Source: Paenibacillus lutrae (GTDB taxonomy: Bacteria; Bacillota; Bacilli; Paenibacillales; NBRC-103111). From it: a stretch of 64,000 bases of DNA. Position 1 is the first letter of the stretch. Each line of letters begins with the position of its first letter. The stretch is from positions 595,608-659,607 of the forward strand of contig NZ_RHLK01000001.1 of assembly GCF_009757775.1 (NCBI RefSeq), given 5' to 3'. Of the stretch, positions 1 to 15,000 are shown piece after piece. The notes below the pieces were generated by a model that ran no database searches, was not told the DNA's origin, and saw only the letters and a program-made list of their open reading frames with translations. Both the position numbers and the translations under genes were made by a program.

Positions 1-3000
1 TGCAACCGGATCTTGCATTTCCGTTAAAAGCTGCAGATGCGCCGGCGTACCGTCCGAAAAATCAATTTGCTCCGATCTGTAATAATCAGCCAGCCGCTCG
101 CCGCTGGTACTAATTGTTCTCGGTACGACGTAAAGCGTATGTCCCAGAAGCAAGCAAGGAAAGATTTGTTTCACCGATGCATCGAATACATACGGGGACA
201 GCCACGCCATACGCATAGGAGCCTCGTACTTTCTGTAGACCTGCCGGGTAAATCCGGTTGACATGTTAATGACATTGGAGTTCTCGATCATAACGCCTTT
301 CGGTCTGCCAGTCGTACCGGAGGTATACATGACATAGGCCAGATCGCCCGGGCTGCATGCAACGGTCAGGTTGGAAGCATTTCCTTGAAGCAGCAGCTCA
401 TTGTCAAGCGGGATGATCTGAACATCCGCCGGTACAAGAGAAGAGAACTCCTGCTTCGCAAGGACGATATTCACACCGCTGTCTTCCAGCATAAAGTGGA
501 CGCGCTCCTGCGGAAACTCCGGATCGATAGGCACATACCCTCCGCCGGCTTTTAAGATCCCGAAGATTCCGACGATCATCTCTAACGAGCGTTCCATGAT
601 CATGCCGACCAGATGATCTCCTTTAACGCCTTTGGCTCTCAACACATGAGCTAAGCGGTTTGCCCGCTCGTTTAACTCGCGGTATGTCATTTCGCTGCCT
701 TCAAAAACAACCGCTGCCTGATCCGGAGTCTTTTCGACCTGTTCTTCGAACAATTGATGAATCGTCTTATCCCGCGGATAGTCCGTCTCCGTATCGCCCC
801 ATACCTCCAGAATCATCTTGCTTTCTTCGGGAGTAATAATCTCGATTGCGGAAAGTTTCGTCTTCGGATCGTTTGCAATGGCGCGCAGCAGTTGAACAAA
901 ATGATGAGCCATCCGTTCAACGGTTTCACGCTTGTACAAGCTATCCGCGTATTCGATACTGAATGTCATCCCTTCAGAGTTCTCTGAAGCATTGAGCGTC
1001 AGATCGAATTTTGCCTCGTTCTGCTCACCGGGGCATAGGCTAACCTGCAAATCCGTAAAGCCCGGCAGCTTATCCGGTTCCGCATTTTCAAGGACAAACA
1101 TCGTATCAAAGAGCGGATTGCGGCTCATGTCGCGCTTAACATCCAGCTTTTCCACCAGCACTTCGAACGGGTAGTCCTGGTGTTCATAAGCATTCAGTAC
1201 CAGTTCCTTCACTTCCTGCACGAAGTCGAGGAAAGTCTTCTCTCCCTCAGGGAAGCTGCGCAGCGCCAGCGTGTTGACAAACATGCCGATAATCGGCTGC
1301 AAATCCGCGTGTTGTCTGCCTGCAATCGGCGTCCCGACGATCATGTCCTCCTGACCGCTGTATTTGAACAACAATGTCTTGTAAGCAGCCAGCAGAACCA
1401 TAAATAAGGTGGCACCCGTTTGCAGAGCGATCTGCTTCAGTGCGGCTGCTTCTTGCGGATCAATCGTGAATGCCAGCATACTTCCGGAAGAACTGCGCGT
1501 AGAAGGTCTCGCATAATCGGATGGAATATCCAGGATAGGAATTTCTCCGCTCATGCGTTCCAGCCAATAGGCTTCCTGTTTATTCATCCACTCGCCGGCT
1601 ATATCCGCCTGCTGCCATACGGCATAGTCCTTGTACTGGATTCGCAGTTCAGGCAGCTCCAAGCCTTCATACAACCGAGGAAGTTCATTCAATAAGATGC
1701 TCATGGATACACCGTCAGAGATCGTATGGTGCATATCAAACAATAAACGATGGCGCTGAGGTGCTTCCTCCACCAATGCAGCTCGCAGCAGCGGCGCTTT
1801 CGCTAAATCGAACGGGCGGATGAACTTGTTCATCATGGCTCCGGCATCGCCGTTTGCCTGCATACGCTCCAGCTTGAAATCGACCTTGTCAACTATCCGC
1901 TGAACCAGTTCACCCTCAACAAGTTCAAATGCAGTCCGAAGTGTTTCGTGGCGACGAATCAGTCGGGCAAACGCCATCTCAAGCCGCGCAAGATCTAACT
2001 GCCCTTCCATCAGCAGCATTGCCGACATATTGTAATTGTTCATCTGGCTTAAGATATACAGCCGTTTCTGTGCCGTGGAGACCGGATAGCTGTCCCTGTA
2101 TTGGGCTGCCGGAATCGCTGCATACGGGTTGGGTGATAATTCTTCAATGGCTTGCGCCATCTGTTCAATCGTCGGATACCGGAAAATATTCCGCAGCGGG
2201 AATGCAACGTCCAGTGTCTGGTGAACTCTTGCCGCCAAAGTTGTCGCCCGCAGTGAATGTCCTCCAATTTCAAAGAAATTATCTTTAATTCCGACGGACG
2301 GGATATCCAGAATTACTTTCCATATCATTTCCAGTTGAATTTCCAGAGTTGTACGCGGAGGCAAATATTCAGCACCCGTCTGATGGTTAGCTTCCGGCGC
2401 AGGCAGTGATTTCCGGTCGATTTTGCCATTAGGCGTCAACGGCATATGCTCCAACTGCAGGAAGTACGAAGGAACCATGTAATTCGGGAGGCTCTCACTC
2501 AGTGAAATGCGCAGCTGGCTTGAACTTACATTCCCCTTCGCGACATAGTACGCAGCCAGTTGATTCTGACCCTGCTTGTCTGCATGCGCCAGTACGATCG
2601 CTTCCTGCACACCATCTACCTTCAGAATTTGCGCCTCCACTTCCCCAAGCTCAATCCGGTATCCGCGTATTTTCACCTGATGATCGATCCGGCCCAAATA
2701 TTCGATGTTGCCGTCCGGCATCCATCTGGCCAAATCTCCCGTCCGGTACATCTTCTCATAACCCGCCTCGCCGGCAGCATAAGGATTCGCCACGAATTTG
2801 TCAGCGGTGAGCTCCGGTCGGTTCCAATATCCCCGTGCAAGACCCGGACCGGATACGCACAATTCTCCCGGTACGCCTACAGGTGCCAGATGACCGTGTC
2901 CGTCCACCATATACACCCGGTGGTTGGACACTGGACGACCGATGGAAATGATTTCTCCGGCTCTAGCATCTTGGGATACCGGCCAGAATGAGGTCGCAAC

Positions 3001-6000
3001 CGAATTCTCTGTCGGTCCATACCCGTTGAAATACTCTACATGGTCCTTCCACTTGTACACGAGTTCGGCAGAAGACGCCGAGCCGGCTGTGAGCAGAACA
3101 CGCAAATTCGGAATCCGCTCCGGATGCAGATAAACGGCATAAGCCGGAGGCAGTGTCGCAATCGTAATCCGGTGCTCCGCCATATACTTTTCCAACTGCT
3201 CATAATTCAAGATCGTCTCCGAAGTCGGTACGTAAAGTGTCGCTCCGCATAGGACAGACTGGATAATCTCCGAGCAAGATGCATCAAACGAATAGCTGGC
3301 AAACATCAGCACATGATCAGAAGAGTCAATGCGCAGCATTTGATGGAAATGTGTTGTCAGATTACACAGTCCTCGATGCTCCAGCATGACACCTTTGGGC
3401 TGGCCTGTTGTTCCCGATGTATAAATCACGTACGCAAGATCATGCGGGCCAGATAACGGCTCCAGATTCGTGCCGTCCTCATCATACACGGACGTGCAGA
3501 TTTGTTGTTCCGCTTTGCCCGAAACACTTGCCTCCGCATCTTTTTCTCCATCCAGAACTAGCACTTTACCGTCAAAAGCTGCTTTTTCCACCAGATGGTT
3601 TTGCGTCAGCAAGATTGCCGCACCGGAGTCATCCAGCATATAGCGGATGCGCTCCGCCGGATAACTCGGATCAACCGGTACATACGCGCCCCCGGCTTTC
3701 AAAATCCCGAAGATACCTACGATCATATCTGCGGAGCGTTCAGTCATCAGAGCGACTAATTGATTCTTTGTCACACCCCTGCTGCGTAGGGTACGGGCCA
3801 GTCGGTTTGCACGTTCATTCAGCTCATGATAGCTGAACTGTTCTCCTTCAAAGAACAGTGCCGGCTGATCCGGTGTCTGCAGAACTTGCGCTTCCAGCAA
3901 GCCGTGAATGGTTTGTTCATGCGCATACTCCGATGTCGTGTCGCCCCATACGCGAAGGATTTGCTCACGCTCACGTGCGGTCACTGCATCGAGTTCACTT
4001 ATCCGTATGTCCGGGTTAACGGCTACTTGCTCCAGCAGCTGTTTCAGATGTCCCTGAATTTGCACGATGCTTTCGCTGTCAAACGCCTGTGAATTGTAGC
4101 TGAATCTCATCCGAATCGTGTCACCCGGAAGAACGGCCATGCTAAAATCATAACCCGTCTGCTCAGCCAGCTCTATTGCAGTGAGATTGAAATTCTCACG
4201 GAACGGTTCATTCTTCCCGAGAACCGGATCATGTTCGAACACCATGATGTGATGTATTAAATCCTGCTTAAGCTCAGTCAACGCTTGAATGTCCTCATGC
4301 GGGAATGCGGCGTAAACGTTGGAAGCAAGTCCTTGTTGATGCGTTCTCCGCAGCAGATCGGCCAATCCTTCGCCTTCATTCGCCTGAATGCGGACCGGCA
4401 CCGTATTGACGAACTGGCCAATCATGCCCTCCGCATCCGGAATATCCGCCGGACTACCTACCGCGACGCTGCCAAAAACGACATCATGAGTTCCGTTGTA
4501 TTTCTGCAGCAGAACACCCCATACGGACTGTATCAGCGTGCGAATCGTGACTTGGAAGTGATTCGAAATCCTCCGGATATCATCCGTCAGGCCATGACCC
4601 AGATCAAAATGCAGATACTCCGCCTTACCATTCGCTTTCTGCTGAATTCTGGCTTGCGGCAGCCGGGACGGCTCCTCGAATCCCTGCAGGTAGTTGCTCC
4701 AGTAGCGTAAAGCATGTCTGCGCTCCCGATGTACCTTCAGTACATGAGCGGTTGCTTCCTCTGTGAACAGTTCGAGCTCACCGAGTTTCCTATCCGGTTT
4801 GGCCGCAAAGGCTTGAGTCAGCCTGACGAAATGACGCGTCATCCGTTCAATTGTTTCCCGCTTATAAAGTGAAGTCGCAAACTGTAACCCGAGCTGAATG
4901 CCCTCCTCTTCTTCGCTGGCCTCTAAAGTCAGATCGAATTTTGCCGGAGTCTGCTCCAGGCCATAGGGCCGGAAAGTCAGATTTTCAAGTTTCAGTTCGC
5001 TTTCCTCGGTGTTTTGCAGGACAAACATCGTATCAAAGAGCGGGTTGCGGCTCATATCGCGCTTAATATTCAGTTTCTCCACCAATTCTTCGAAAGGATA
5101 ATCCTGATTCTCGTAAGCTTGCAGCGCAGTTGTTTTCACATCCTTCAGATAACTAAGGAACGTCTGCTCTTCTTTCGGATAATTACGCAGAGCTAGTGTG
5201 CCGACGAACATCCCCAGAATCGGTTCCAGATCGGCATGTGGCCTTCCTGCAATCGGTGTACCGACTACAATATCCTCTTGCCCCGTATACTGGTGCAAAA
5301 GCGCCGTATAGGCTGCCAGCAGGACCATATACAATGTCGTTCCCGTTCGTGCCGCCAGTTCTTTCAGCTGATCGCTGACTTCTCGCTCCAATTTGAATTC
5401 CACCATATCCCCATCCGTACTGCGGACGGCCGGGCGGTCAAAGTCTGTCGGCAGGTCCAGAACGGGCAATTCGCCCCGGAATACATCCAGCCAGTACTTT
5501 TCCTGTTGTTTCATCCATTCCTGCTGCGATTCGCTTTGCTGCCATACGGCGTAATCCTTGTATTGAATTCTAAGGGAAGTCAGCTCCCCGCCGCTGTACA
5601 ACTGGACAAATTCATCGGCTAATACGCCAAGCGATATTCCGTCCGAAATGATATGGTGCATGTCGAGCATCAGCAGATACTGCTGCTCTTCGTCCACACC
5701 CTGTAAGCCCAGCTCGATCAGTCCCACGCGAAGCAGAGGAGCCGCTTGGAGATCAAACGGACGTATGAATCCGCGAATCCGCTCTTCTATTCCTTCATGG
5801 GGTACCGCTTCTTCCATCGCTTCCTGCTGTTTCGACAGTTTCAAATATTCTATCTCAAACGGCACGGAATCTTGAAGCCGCTGTACCGGTTCACTGTCCA
5901 CAAGTTCAAAAGTCGTGCGGAGCGTTTCATGACGAGCAATCAACTGATGGAATACTTCTTCCACCCGTTTGACGTCAAGCGGGCCGCTCACATGCAGGAC

Positions 6001-9000
6001 AGACGATGTATTATAGCTAACCTCATCCGGTTCAAGCTGGTGCAGCACATACATCCGTTTTTGTGCCGAGGACAACGGATAGCAGCTGCGGTCTTCCGTT
6101 GCCGGAATGGAGGCATAGGCTTTCTGTTCCATATTCTCGAGAACCTCTGCCAGCTGCTCAATTGTAGGTGCTTCAAAAATACTCCGCAAAGGAAGCGGCT
6201 TGTTCATTTCTTTATGAATCCTAGAGGCGAGAGTGGTTGCGCGCAGTGAATGTCCGCCGATTTCAAAGAAGTTATCTTTAATACTTATCTGCGCCAATCC
6301 TAATACATCCTGCCAGATTTGCGTTAACTTAACTTCTACCCATGTCCGCGGAGCCATATAACCGGACCCGCCCCTATAGACCCCTTCAGGTGCAGGGAGA
6401 GCTTTCCGGTCGATTTTGCCATTAGGAGTCAGCGGCATTTGCGCTATCTGAATCAAGTAAGAAGGCACCATGTAATTCGGAAGTTTATCCGCCAATGAAC
6501 TGCGCAGCTGACTTGGGCTCACCTCACGCTCCGCAACATAGTACGCTATCAATTGATGGTGGTGTCCCTGCCCGTCCTCGTGTGCGAGTACGATGGTCTC
6601 TTGTACGTCATCCACCTTCAGAATTTGAGCTTCCACTTCACCTAGCTCGATCCGGTACCCCCGGATTTTTACCTGATGGTCGATCCGCCCCAGATACTCG
6701 ATATTACCGTCCGGCATCCATCTCGCCAGGTCTCCTGTCCGGTACATTCTTTCGTAACCTGGATCACCTCCAGCGAAAGGATTCGGTACGAATTTCTCGT
6801 CCGTAAGCTCCGGTCGGCCTACATATCCCCGCGCAAGTCCCGGACCCGAGACGCATAATTCACCTGCTATACCGATTGGTGCAAGATGCCCGTGCACATC
6901 TACCATGTACACCCGGTGATTCGGCACCGGACGTCCGATGGAAATCAGCTCACCGGCTCTCGGTTCTGCTGGCACCGGCCATACGGACGTTGCTACCGAG
7001 TTCTCCGTCGGGCCGTAAGCGTTGTAGTAGGCAACCTCACTCTGCCACTTGTTAACCAATTCTGTAGTGGCGGCCGAACCGGCTGTGAACAGGATGCGCA
7101 AGTCTGGTATTCGCTGCGGCTCCAGGTATACCGCAAAGGTCGGTGGCAGCGTCGCAATCGAAATCTGGTGTTCCGCCATGTATTGCTCCAGAAGCTCATA
7201 GTCCATAATCGTCTCGGACGTCGGCATGTACAGGGTTGCTCCATAGAATAACCCCTGTAACATTTCCCAGCATGCTGCATCGAATGAATAACTCGCAAAC
7301 AGAAGAACGTGATCGGCTAAACCGATGTTCAGCGTTTGATCGAAATATGTTTTCAGGTTGCATAGACCCTGATGCTCCAGCATTACACCTTTGGGCTGAC
7401 CCGTGGTTCCCGATGTATAGATCACATACGCCAGATCATGAGGACCGGATACCGGATCCAGATTGGAACCGTCTTCGTGATACACAGGAGTGCAGATCAG
7501 ACGCGCATCCGTTTCCTCATATCCGATTGCGCTGACTGCCTGTCCTTGCTGCTCGATATCCAGTATAAGCACTTTTCCGTCAAAAGCCGCTTTCTCCAGC
7601 AGATGGCTTTGAGCCACAAGCAGATTCGCACCGGAGTCATCCAGCATATAGCGGATACGTTCCTCCGGATAGGCCGGATCAACGGGCACATACGCGCCGC
7701 CGGCTTTCAAAATCCCAAGAATCCCTACGATCATATCTAACGATCGATCGGTCATCAGACCGACCAGCTGATCCGTTGTCACACCATTATTACGCAGAGT
7801 ACGGGCCAAAGAGTTTGCACGTTCGTTCAGCTCGCGGTAAGACAACTGCTTGCCTTCAAAGAAGAGTGCAGTTTGCTCCGGCGTCTTCGCTGCTTGCGCT
7901 TCGAACAAGCCATGAATCGTTTGTTCATGTGCAAATTCCGCTGCCGTATCGCCCCAAACACCGACGATAAGCTCACGTTCCTGATCGGTTACTACGTCCA
8001 GTTCATCAATCCGAATGTATTGATTTGCCGTTACCTGCTCCAGTAAACGCACCAGGTGCCCTTGTATCTGTTCTACATTTTGGCGGTCAAATTTCTGTGC
8101 ATTGTAGCCAAAGATGATCCGGATCGAATTCCCCGGCAGAATCACCACATTGAAATCATAGTTTGTCTGCTCGACCGACTCGACTGAATTTATGCTGAAA
8201 CTCGCTTCTTCCCCATCACCTAACTGTTCGATTTGTTCATCCACCGGATAATTCTCGAACACCATAATATGATCGATCATATCCTGCTTATGTTCCGTCA
8301 GCGCCTGAATTTCATATAGGGGGAACGTGTCATAGGAGCCTGATGACAGTGCTTTCTGCTGAGTTTTTTTCATTAACCCGGTAAAAGTCTCCCCTTCTTC
8401 GGACAGAACACGAACCGGTATTGTATTGATAAACAGGCCAATCATGCCCTCGACATTCGGAATGTCAGAAGGACGTCCGGATACGACACTGCCAAACACC
8501 ACATCATTTGTCCCGTTGTACTTTTGCAGCAGAATACCCCATATCGTCTGCATCAGCGTATTGATCGTCACCTGATAATGCTTGGCAATCCGCTGAATTC
8601 CAGCCGTCAAATCCACACCCAGATTAAAGTCAAGATGCTCCGACTGATAATCCTGCCGGCCTTGAGACTTGGCCTGAGGCAGCCGAGCCGGTTCCTCATA
8701 TCCATCAAGGTAACTGCTCCAGTAGCGCGAAGCTTCCTCACGGTCCTGCTGCTCCAGCCATTCAATATACCGGCTGTAAGGTGTTACGGGTGCCAGCTCA
8801 GGCTGTTTATGGGCTAGCGCCGCAAAATAACTGGCAAACACTTCGTTCGTTACCAGTGACAAGCACCAGCCGTCCATTACAATATGGTGGAAGCTCCAGA
8901 TAAAACGATAGGAATCTTCTCCCGTACGCAGAATCGCCACACGCATTAAAGCATCCTGCTCCAGGTCAAATCCTCTCTCTTTATCTTGACGCGTATAGGC

Positions 9001-12000
9001 GAGGATATACTCGCTTCGTCTCTCCTCCTCCAGATCACGTAAATCTTCGACAAACAGTTCACTGCGCTTGTTCCGGAATACCACTTGAAGCGGTTCATCC
9101 TGCATGCCGCTATAGAAATTGGTCCGCAGTACGGAATGCCTCTGTACCAGCAAATCCAGGCTCGCTGCAAAAGCATCCCTATTAAAGTCCCCTATTAGAT
9201 CAAAAGACGACTGCTCGAAATAGGCAACGGACTCTGAATCCATTAAGTTAAAAAACAGCATTCCCTTTTGCATCGGGGTCAGCGCATATATATTCTCCAC
9301 TTCCCCGACCGGCCGTGTCTGTTCCACCACTTCGTCCAGCTGCTCGGCTGTCAACTTCTTAAACAAGACATCGCTCGGAGTCAATTCCGGCCGTTCTTTG
9401 GACGCGCAGTGATGGATAATTTCCAGCAGATTCTCCTTGAAGCGTTCAGCGAGCTGCTCAACAGTATTGCTATAGAACGCTTTACAGTTATAACGCAGCT
9501 CCAGCTCCAGCTTTCCGCCCGTTACCATACCGCCTATATCCAGTACATATTTCATCTCCGTCCGGTCACTTTCCCCCAAACCGGTAGAATAAGGAGAAGT
9601 CTTCATGTCGCTATTATGCAGATCCTGGTCAAACTCACCCAGATAGTTAAAGCATATTTGAGGCTCAGCATGATTCACGCCCGCGTGTCCCGACTCACTG
9701 AGGTACCTCCAAATGCCGTAGCCAATCCCCTTATTTGGAATATGACGCAGACTTTCTTTGACCTGTTTGATTTGTCCGGAAACATCTGCTGATGTGCCGA
9801 TGTCCAAAAGCACCGGATACTGGCTCGTAAACCAGCCGATCGTACGCGATATATCCGTATCTGGTAAAATATCTTCACGCCCGTGTCCTTCCAGATTAAT
9901 CAAAGTCCGTTCCTTGCCCGTCCATTCATACAGCGCCCTACCGAGAGCGGTGAGCAGCAGGTCGTTCACTTCCGTGTTGTATGCACGGTGGGATTGTTTC
10001 AGTAGCTGATCCGTCGTTTCTTCCGAAAGTTGCAACGTGACTGCATCCGTATCGGTTATTCTAAATCTGCCGTCATGCTCCATATCCTCAGGTAATGGAA
10101 CGTAACCTGACACGGCAGCTTCGTTTACATTTTCCCAATAGGACTTCTCGTTCTCCATGGCCGGGCTATTCGCATAAACGGACAGCCGCTCGGACCAGGC
10201 TTTGTAAGAATCCGTTTTGTCGGGCAATTGAATCGTTTCCCCGCTCATTGCCTGTTGGTAAGCACTTGCCAGATCTTCGAACAGAATGCGCCACGATACT
10301 CCATCAACCACCAGATGGTGAATAACTATCAGCAGATGATCGCCATCCGTGCAGCGGAACAAACCAAGCCTCAGGAGCGGGCCTTCATTCAGGTTTACAC
10401 GGCTTTGAATCTCACTGGATTTGGCCTCAATAGCCCGTCCCCGTTCAGTTTCGTCTGTTATTTCTTTGAAATCGGTTGCCTCCAGATGATAGAACGCACC
10501 TTCGTGAACCCCGCGATTCCACGCCTCGTAACCATGTTCCGTCCGGCGGAATACCGTCCGCAGCGCATCATGATGCTGGACCAGTTTCGTTAGGGCTTCT
10601 CTAAGTGCCGGCTCGTTGAAGCCGTCCACCCTGTGAAGCATGACAACCTGATTGAAATGATGCGGTGCCTCCTGATCTTGCTCGACAAACCAGCGCTGGA
10701 TCGGGGTCAGCGCAACGCTGCCCGTAACTTCACCTTGCTCGGCTGTTTTGAGACCGGCTAATCGGAGATGCGCAGCAAGATCGAGTGCATTCGGATACTT
10801 GAACAAGTCCTTCATTTCCAGCTTATAACCCGCCTGAAGCAATCGGGATGAGACCTGGATGGCCTTGATGGAATCCCCGCCCAAATCAAAGAAGTTATCC
10901 AGCATGCCTACTTGCTGCACACCCAGTACGGTTTGCCATACAGAAGCCAAAGCTTGCTGCGCGGCTGTCTGAGGAGCTACATATTCGGTTATGCCCAGAA
11001 TATTTCCTTCCGGTGCAGGCAAGGCTTTTCGGTTGATTTTACCGTTTGGCGTTAAAGGAATCTGATCCAGACGTATAAAATAGGAAGGCACCATATAACC
11101 CGGTATTTCTTGTGCCAGCCGAGTTCTAAGCTCTCCAACATTCCACTCGCGGTCAGCTGTAAAATAAGCACACAGGACCTTTTGCCCGAACTCATCCTCC
11201 CGTGCAATCACGACTGCTTCCCTTACGGAATCCAGATTGAGCAAATGAGTCTCGACTTCACCCAGCTCAATGCGGTAGCCGCGAATTTTGACCTGCTCGT
11301 CCATGCGGCCATGATATTCCAGTGTTCCGTCCTCACGCCAGCGTACAAGGTCCCCTGTCCGGTACAAGCGGTCCCCCGCTGCAAACGGGTTTGCGATAAA
11401 TCGTTCGTTTGTCAGTTCCGGACGGTTCAAATAACCCCGCGCAACCCCGTCTCCGCCGACAACCAGTTCGCCCCAAGCACCCACCGGCTGGAGGTTGAAA
11501 TCCGCATCCACAACATACGCTGTAGAGTTTCGGATCGGACGGCCGATCGGTACGGTATCGAACTGTTCCCCTTCAATCAGGTGAGTGGTCGAGAAGGTCG
11601 TATTCTCCGTTGGCCCGTACCCGTTAATAATACTCATAGCCGGATTATCCTGCAGCACCCGGTTAATGTGCGGAACGGACAGCTTGTCGCCTCCGACAAG
11701 CAAGTGTTTCACGTCTCCGAACAATCTGCTGTCCTGCTGGGAAAGCTGATTGAACAGCGGTGTAGTCAGCCACATCATCGTAATGTGGTGATCACTTATC
11801 GTCTTCTTGAGCTTCGCCGCATCCAGAAGATCGTCCTTGCGCACGAGTACAAGCTGTCCTCCGTTCAGCAGGGCGCCCCATATCTCAAATGTCGACACAT
11901 CGAATACAAACGCACAGGTCTGCAGCATCCGGGTCGATTCATCGAACTGTGCATAATCCGTATTCCGCACAAGACGAACCACACTTTGATGCTCGACGAC

Positions 12001-15000
12001 CACACCTTTCGGTTTACCTGTCGACCCGGATGTATAGATGACATATGCAGCATCGTTCCCGGAACCTTCAAGTGCCAGATTGGAATCATCCGGATTGTAG
12101 GATTCCTCGGCATTCAAATCAAGAACCTGCCCGTCAAAATAACAGCGGTCCAGCAGATGGTGCTGTGCCAGAACTATGCCGGCTCCCGAGTCTTCCAGAA
12201 TGTAACGGATACGGTCTTCCGGGTATTCCACATCCACGGGCACATAAGCACCCCCGGCTTTCAGAATCGCCAGTGTTCCTATAATCATATCCAGCGAACG
12301 CTCGGTCAGTATACCGACAGGCTCATCCGTCTTCACTCCCGCTTCCAGCAGAGTACGCGCTAAGCGGTTAGCTGTCTCGTTAAGCTCCTGATAGGTTAGA
12401 GATTGCCCCCCCAGTGCAACAGCGATATGATGCGGGGTACGTTCAGCCTGCTCTTCAAACAGCTCTTGAATCGTTTGATCGCGCGGATAGTCACCTGTAG
12501 TATCGTTGTATTCCCCAAGAATCTTTCTTTTTTCGGCGGCAGTGACGAGTTCCAGTTCTCCAAGCCGGATATCGGGTTTAACGGCGATTTGCTCCAATAA
12601 GCGGGTTAAATGTCCTCCTAACCTCTCAATTCCTGACGGGTAAAAAGCGAGTGCATTATAAAGGAAACTGATTTTTATGCCTTCCCCCGGCATCACTATC
12701 ACATTAAGATCATAGTTCGTCTGTTCCGTTGCCACGACGTTCGATATCGTGAACGTGGCGTCGTCACCGTCACCCAGCTGCTCGATTTGTTCTTCCATCG
12801 GGTAATTCTCGAATACCATAATATGGTTAATTAAGTCCTGTTTTTGATCCGTAAGCGCTTGGATTTCATACAGCGGGAACGTATCATAAGCATTGGAAGC
12901 AAGAGCCTGAGCCTGAGTTCTCTGCATCAACTCTCCAAACGTCTCATTCCCCACGGACTGGATCCGGACTGGAATCGTATTAATAAACAGGCCAATGATA
13001 TGCTCCACATTCGGAATATCCGCCGGCCGGCCGGAGACGACACTGCCGAATACAACGTCTTTGGCACCATTGTATTTGTGAAGCAGAGCGCCCCATACGG
13101 TCTGCATCAGTGTATTAATCGTCACTTGATATCTCTTTGCAATCTGCTGGAGCCTATCACTCAGCTCATGGTCCAGGTCAAAATCAAAGTGCTCCGCCTG
13201 ATAGCCTGTTTGATCCTGAACGTTTGCCTGAGGCAGGCGGAACTGCTCCTCGTACCCTTCCAAATAGGTACTCCAGTAATTTGAGGCTTCCTGACGGTCC
13301 TGCTGCTCCAGCCACTCAATGTAATGGCTGTAAGGCGTGACAGGCAACAACTCCGGCTGCTTGTCGGCAAGAAGCGCAAAGTAGCTTTCAAACACTTCAT
13401 TGGTCACCAGCGACAGGCACCAGCCGTCCATCAGAATATGGTGGAAGCTCCAGATCAGACGATACTCATCTTCGCCTGTGCGTAAAATTGCCACACGCAT
13501 TAAGGCATCCTTTGCCAGGTCAAAGCCTCTTTGCTTATCTTTGCGCGTGAATTCAAGAATATAATCATTCCGGTGCTCTTCTTGTACATCACGTAAATCC
13601 TCAACATACAGCTCCCTGCGTTTATTGCGGTATACCACCTGCAGGGGTTCGTCCTTCCAGCCGCTGTAGAAATTCGTGCGAAGTACCGCATGTCTGTGCA
13701 CCAACAGATCCAGACTTTCCGCGAAAGCAGCGATAGTGAAATGCCCCTTCAGGTCAAAGGTGGACTGCTCAAAATAAGCACCCGACTGTGAATCCAGAAG
13801 GTTGTGAAACAGCATCCCTTTCTGCATCGGGGTCAGCGCATAGATATTCTCCAGCTCTCCGACCGGCCGGGTCTGTTCCACAATCATGTCCAACTGCTCC
13901 TGCGTAATATCCTTAATAAGGACGTCACTCGGGGTCAGCTCTGCCCGTTCACGTGATACGCAGTGCCGGATTACTTCGAGCAAATTCTCCCGAAGACGCT
14001 CAGCCAAATAAAGGGCGGTTTCCTTGCTTAACGCTTTACGGTTGTACCGGATATCCAGATCCAGCATCCCGTCCGACACCATTGCGCCTACATCCAGCGG
14101 GAACTTCATCTCGGTCTGGTCGTGAACGTCCGATCCAGTCGAATAAGGCGAAGTACGCATGTCACTATTGCGCAGATCTTGATCAAACTCGCCCAAATAG
14201 TTGAAGTTTACTTGCGGCTCCGTATAAATGACGCTGGTCCGTCCGGCTTCGCTGAGGTATCTCCAAATCCCGTAACCGATCCCTTTATTCGGAATCTGAC
14301 GCAACTCTTCCTTGACTTGTTTAACCTGTCTCGACACATCGGAGGAGTGGCCGATATTCAGCAGCACCGGATATTGGCTCGTAAACCAGCCGATCGTCCT
14401 TGAGATATCCGTATTCGGTAAAATATCTTCACGTCCGTGTCCTTCCAGATTGATCAAGGTCCGCTCCCTGCCTGTCCAGTCATACAGCGTCCTGCCAAGG
14501 GCGGTCAGCAGTAAATCGTTCACTTCTGTGTTGTATGCGCGATGTGCCTGTTTCAGCAGTTGACCGGTCTCTTCCTTTGTGAGCTTCACCGCAACTGTTT
14601 CTGTATCCCGTATTAAAAATTTGCCATCATGCTCCAGATCTTCAGGCAGCGGAGCAAAATCTGATCCGGCCGCATGATTTACACGCTCCCAGTAGGCACG
14701 TTCATTTGCCATTTCCGGACTATCAGCGAAAACAGACAGCCGCTCGGACCAATCACGGAAGGAATCCGTTTTGTCAGGCAACTGAATGGCTTCTCCGGCC
14801 AAAGCTTGTTCATACGCATTCGCCAAATCTTCAAAGAGAATGCGCCAAGATACTCCGTCTATAACTAAATGATGGATCACCATCAGTAAATGATCGCCAT
14901 CCGCGCAGCGGAACAAACCGAGTCTCAGGAGAGGGCCTTCGTTCAGACGAATACTACTTTGAATCTCATTTGATTTGGATTCAATGGCCCGCCCCAGCTG

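Noticed and set aside
11110-12363. Long plus-strand frame (417 aa) opposite the third synthetase
   Set aside because: It lies antisense to the A domain of module 4, whose motifs are clear; the plus-strand product is rich in His/Arg/Gln without recognisable motifs.
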